Assembly: GCA_964019415.1 (NCBI GenBank) | Contig: OZ025871.1 | Span: 3,700,129-3,764,128, forward strand | Direction: 5' to 3' | DNA: 64,000 nt | Source: Ianthella basta | Lineage: Eukaryota > Porifera > Demospongiae > Verongiida > Ianthellidae | Part shown: one piece after another, positions 63,029-64,000 of the stretch | How positions within the stretch are numbered: the stretch's first letter is position 1 | How the letters are laid out: each line of letters starts with the position of its first letter | Program-made: the position numbers and the translations under genes | The notes under the pieces: model-generated | What the model saw: only the letters and a program-made list of their open reading frames with translations | Told to the model about the DNA's origin: nothing | Database searches by the model: none

Positions 63029-63958
63029 CTAATGTGCCAGGGCTGTTAGCACAGCAACTGCAAATAGCCCACAGTCATCAACACCTTTCTGCTTTCCTAT
63101 TTTCATCAGGTTTAGGATGACAGGTGGCCAATAGACCTCCAGTGACCCAGAGATAGCTGACAAAGTATCAGCATCCTGGTCACTGTACAAGGAGTCATAG
63201 ACATTCACCTCACCAGAGCGGAAATCCAGTGTAGACAGCACAATCCAGTGATTGCCACGAACAAAGAAAGCTTGCAATCCACCAGGTGGCAGCTTTTGTC
63301 TTCCAGCCACTAAGGTTGAGCACATACCCTTCAAATTAGGATGCTGTGCTTGCAACAACCTCTGCACAGCATTTATATGTTTATCTGAAAGTTGTGCACC
63401 TTCTGTCACAATGAACTTGTCGGCCTCCGTGAGCTGGACATCTTCGATCTTCATCCACACCTGCTCCATCTGACCATCCACCTCCACTACACCATCTGCA
63501 TCTTTGCTTAACGTTTGCTTTGGTGGAAGCTCCAGAATGGTCTTGACCTTCAATTTATCTTCACTCGAAGATTGCTTTGGTGGATGATGCATTCTTTTAG
63601 TAGCCATAATCATCTTGACTTTGGACACAGCACTAGAATCGCCTGAAAAAGTGAGCGTGCAAGGCAGTTCCAACCCTCCTTGAGGCAAATCCGCCAAGTG
63701 CCTTTTGGGACCAGTAACGGTGCACAAAATGACACCGTTTCACTCCAAAAACAGCGCGCATAGCCTTGACATTGTCCGCAGTACGTGTCCAACCGTTTCG
63801 CCATCTTTCTTCATCGCAACAGCATAGCGATCCTCGGGATTGTCGCTCTCCCTTGCACACTCTAGCTCTTCTCCGACTGTAGCGTCCCAGATGTCCTTGT
63901 ACACGTGATAGCCTCTTATGCAGCTTTCCAGAGATTGCAGCCATAGCAAAAATAACAC
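63029..63958 (-). pseudogene. HIRAN-like plus Ulp1-type (C48) cysteine protease gene, one in-frame TGA
   Basis: Minus strand. The first part (63958-63740) reads SCIRGYHVYKDIWDATVGEE, RYAVAMKKDGETVGHVLR and SRLCALFLE, a HIRAN-like module of the kind I know from mobile-element proteins. A TGA at about 63740 interrupts it, and the same frame continues NGVILCTVTGPKRHLADLPQ, then a linker and an Ulp1/SENP fold. Numbered from ATG 63727, the catalytic set is His160 (GNHWIVLST), Asp178 (VYDSLYS), Gln213 and Cys219 (KQKGVDDCGLF). All four are present. It stops at TAG 63029, convergent with the transposase 300 bp away. It may be the second gene of the same element, or a separate one. Confidence 0.7.
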
Positions 63959-64000
63959 CTCTTTTCATTCAAGAAACGCAACAAGTTAAACGTAAACGCG

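Noticed and set aside
28004-63740. Repeated in-frame TGA codons in otherwise open frames, next to a selenocysteine-pathway gene, suggesting TGA recoding
   Set aside because: All occur in transposon remnants that also carry frameshifts or TAA/TAG stops. The intact host genes TRNAU1AP and the sulfotransferase end at TGA, so the standard code holds, and the host proteins show no internal TGA.
1-64000. CRISPR array, bacterial operon or phage features
   Set aside because: The spliced animal genes and non-LTR elements show nuclear eukaryotic DNA. The tandem units at 31066 are contiguous, without spacers.
1-64000. tRNA or rRNA genes
   Set aside because: No stretch with convincing A and B box spacing or cloverleaf was found by eye; a tRNA scan would be decisive.

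Overview
This is eukaryotic, animal-type DNA. Conserved proteins are split by GT-AG introns, many of 80-500 bp, and the longer introns and spacers are packed with transposon debris. The gene set (MRGBP, EIPR1, SECp43/TRNAU1AP, a CHST15-type sulfotransferase and an STK31/TDRD8-type Tudor protein) points to Metazoa. The kinds of mobile elements (THAP plus DDE elements with AT target duplications, HIRAN/Ulp1 proteins, several non-LTR families, many hairpin MITEs) suggest a marine invertebrate, perhaps a sponge or cnidarian. That placement is inference.

Layout. 1-1194: 3-prime part of a Gfo/Idh/MocA oxidoreductase (+). 1303-6785: ten-exon TRNAU1AP/SECp43 (+). 7064-8089: MRGBP (-), head to head with 8180-12608 EIPR1 (+), with start codons about 90 bp apart. 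12609-15388: spacer with a MITE and a 244-bp perfect-looking hairpin. 15389-16708: single-exon CHST15-like carbohydrate sulfotransferase (+). 17040 to beyond 58721: one very large gene (+), which I rebuilt from 22 phase-consistent exons. It encodes an N-terminal RRM, a Tudor domain and long helical/coiled-coil segments that match STK31 (TDRD8). The kinase domain expected in that family is not in the window. 58722-64000: repeats, then a pogo/Tigger-type transposase (61300-62726, +) and a HIRAN-like plus Ulp1-type protease gene (63029-63958, -).

The introns of the STK31-like gene hold most of the accessory content. They contain an ISL2EU-like two-gene DNA transposon with clean ends and an AT target duplication (27219-29515), a degenerate endonuclease/RT LINE (52672-55590), fragments of another retroelement (35440-36691 and 46250-46690), and LINE pieces at 30300-30830 and 41500-41930. 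They also contain families of hairpin-ended repeats, including one inserted into another with an empty site preserved at a second copy.

The host genes have unrelated housekeeping or germline roles and do not form a pathway: selenocysteine incorporation (TRNAU1AP), NuA4/TIP60 chromatin acetylation (MRGBP), dense-core vesicle/EARP trafficking (EIPR1), glycosaminoglycan sulfation (CHST15-like), and probable germ-granule function (STK31-like). All coordinates and exon joins were worked out by eye from reading frame, phase and splice signals.
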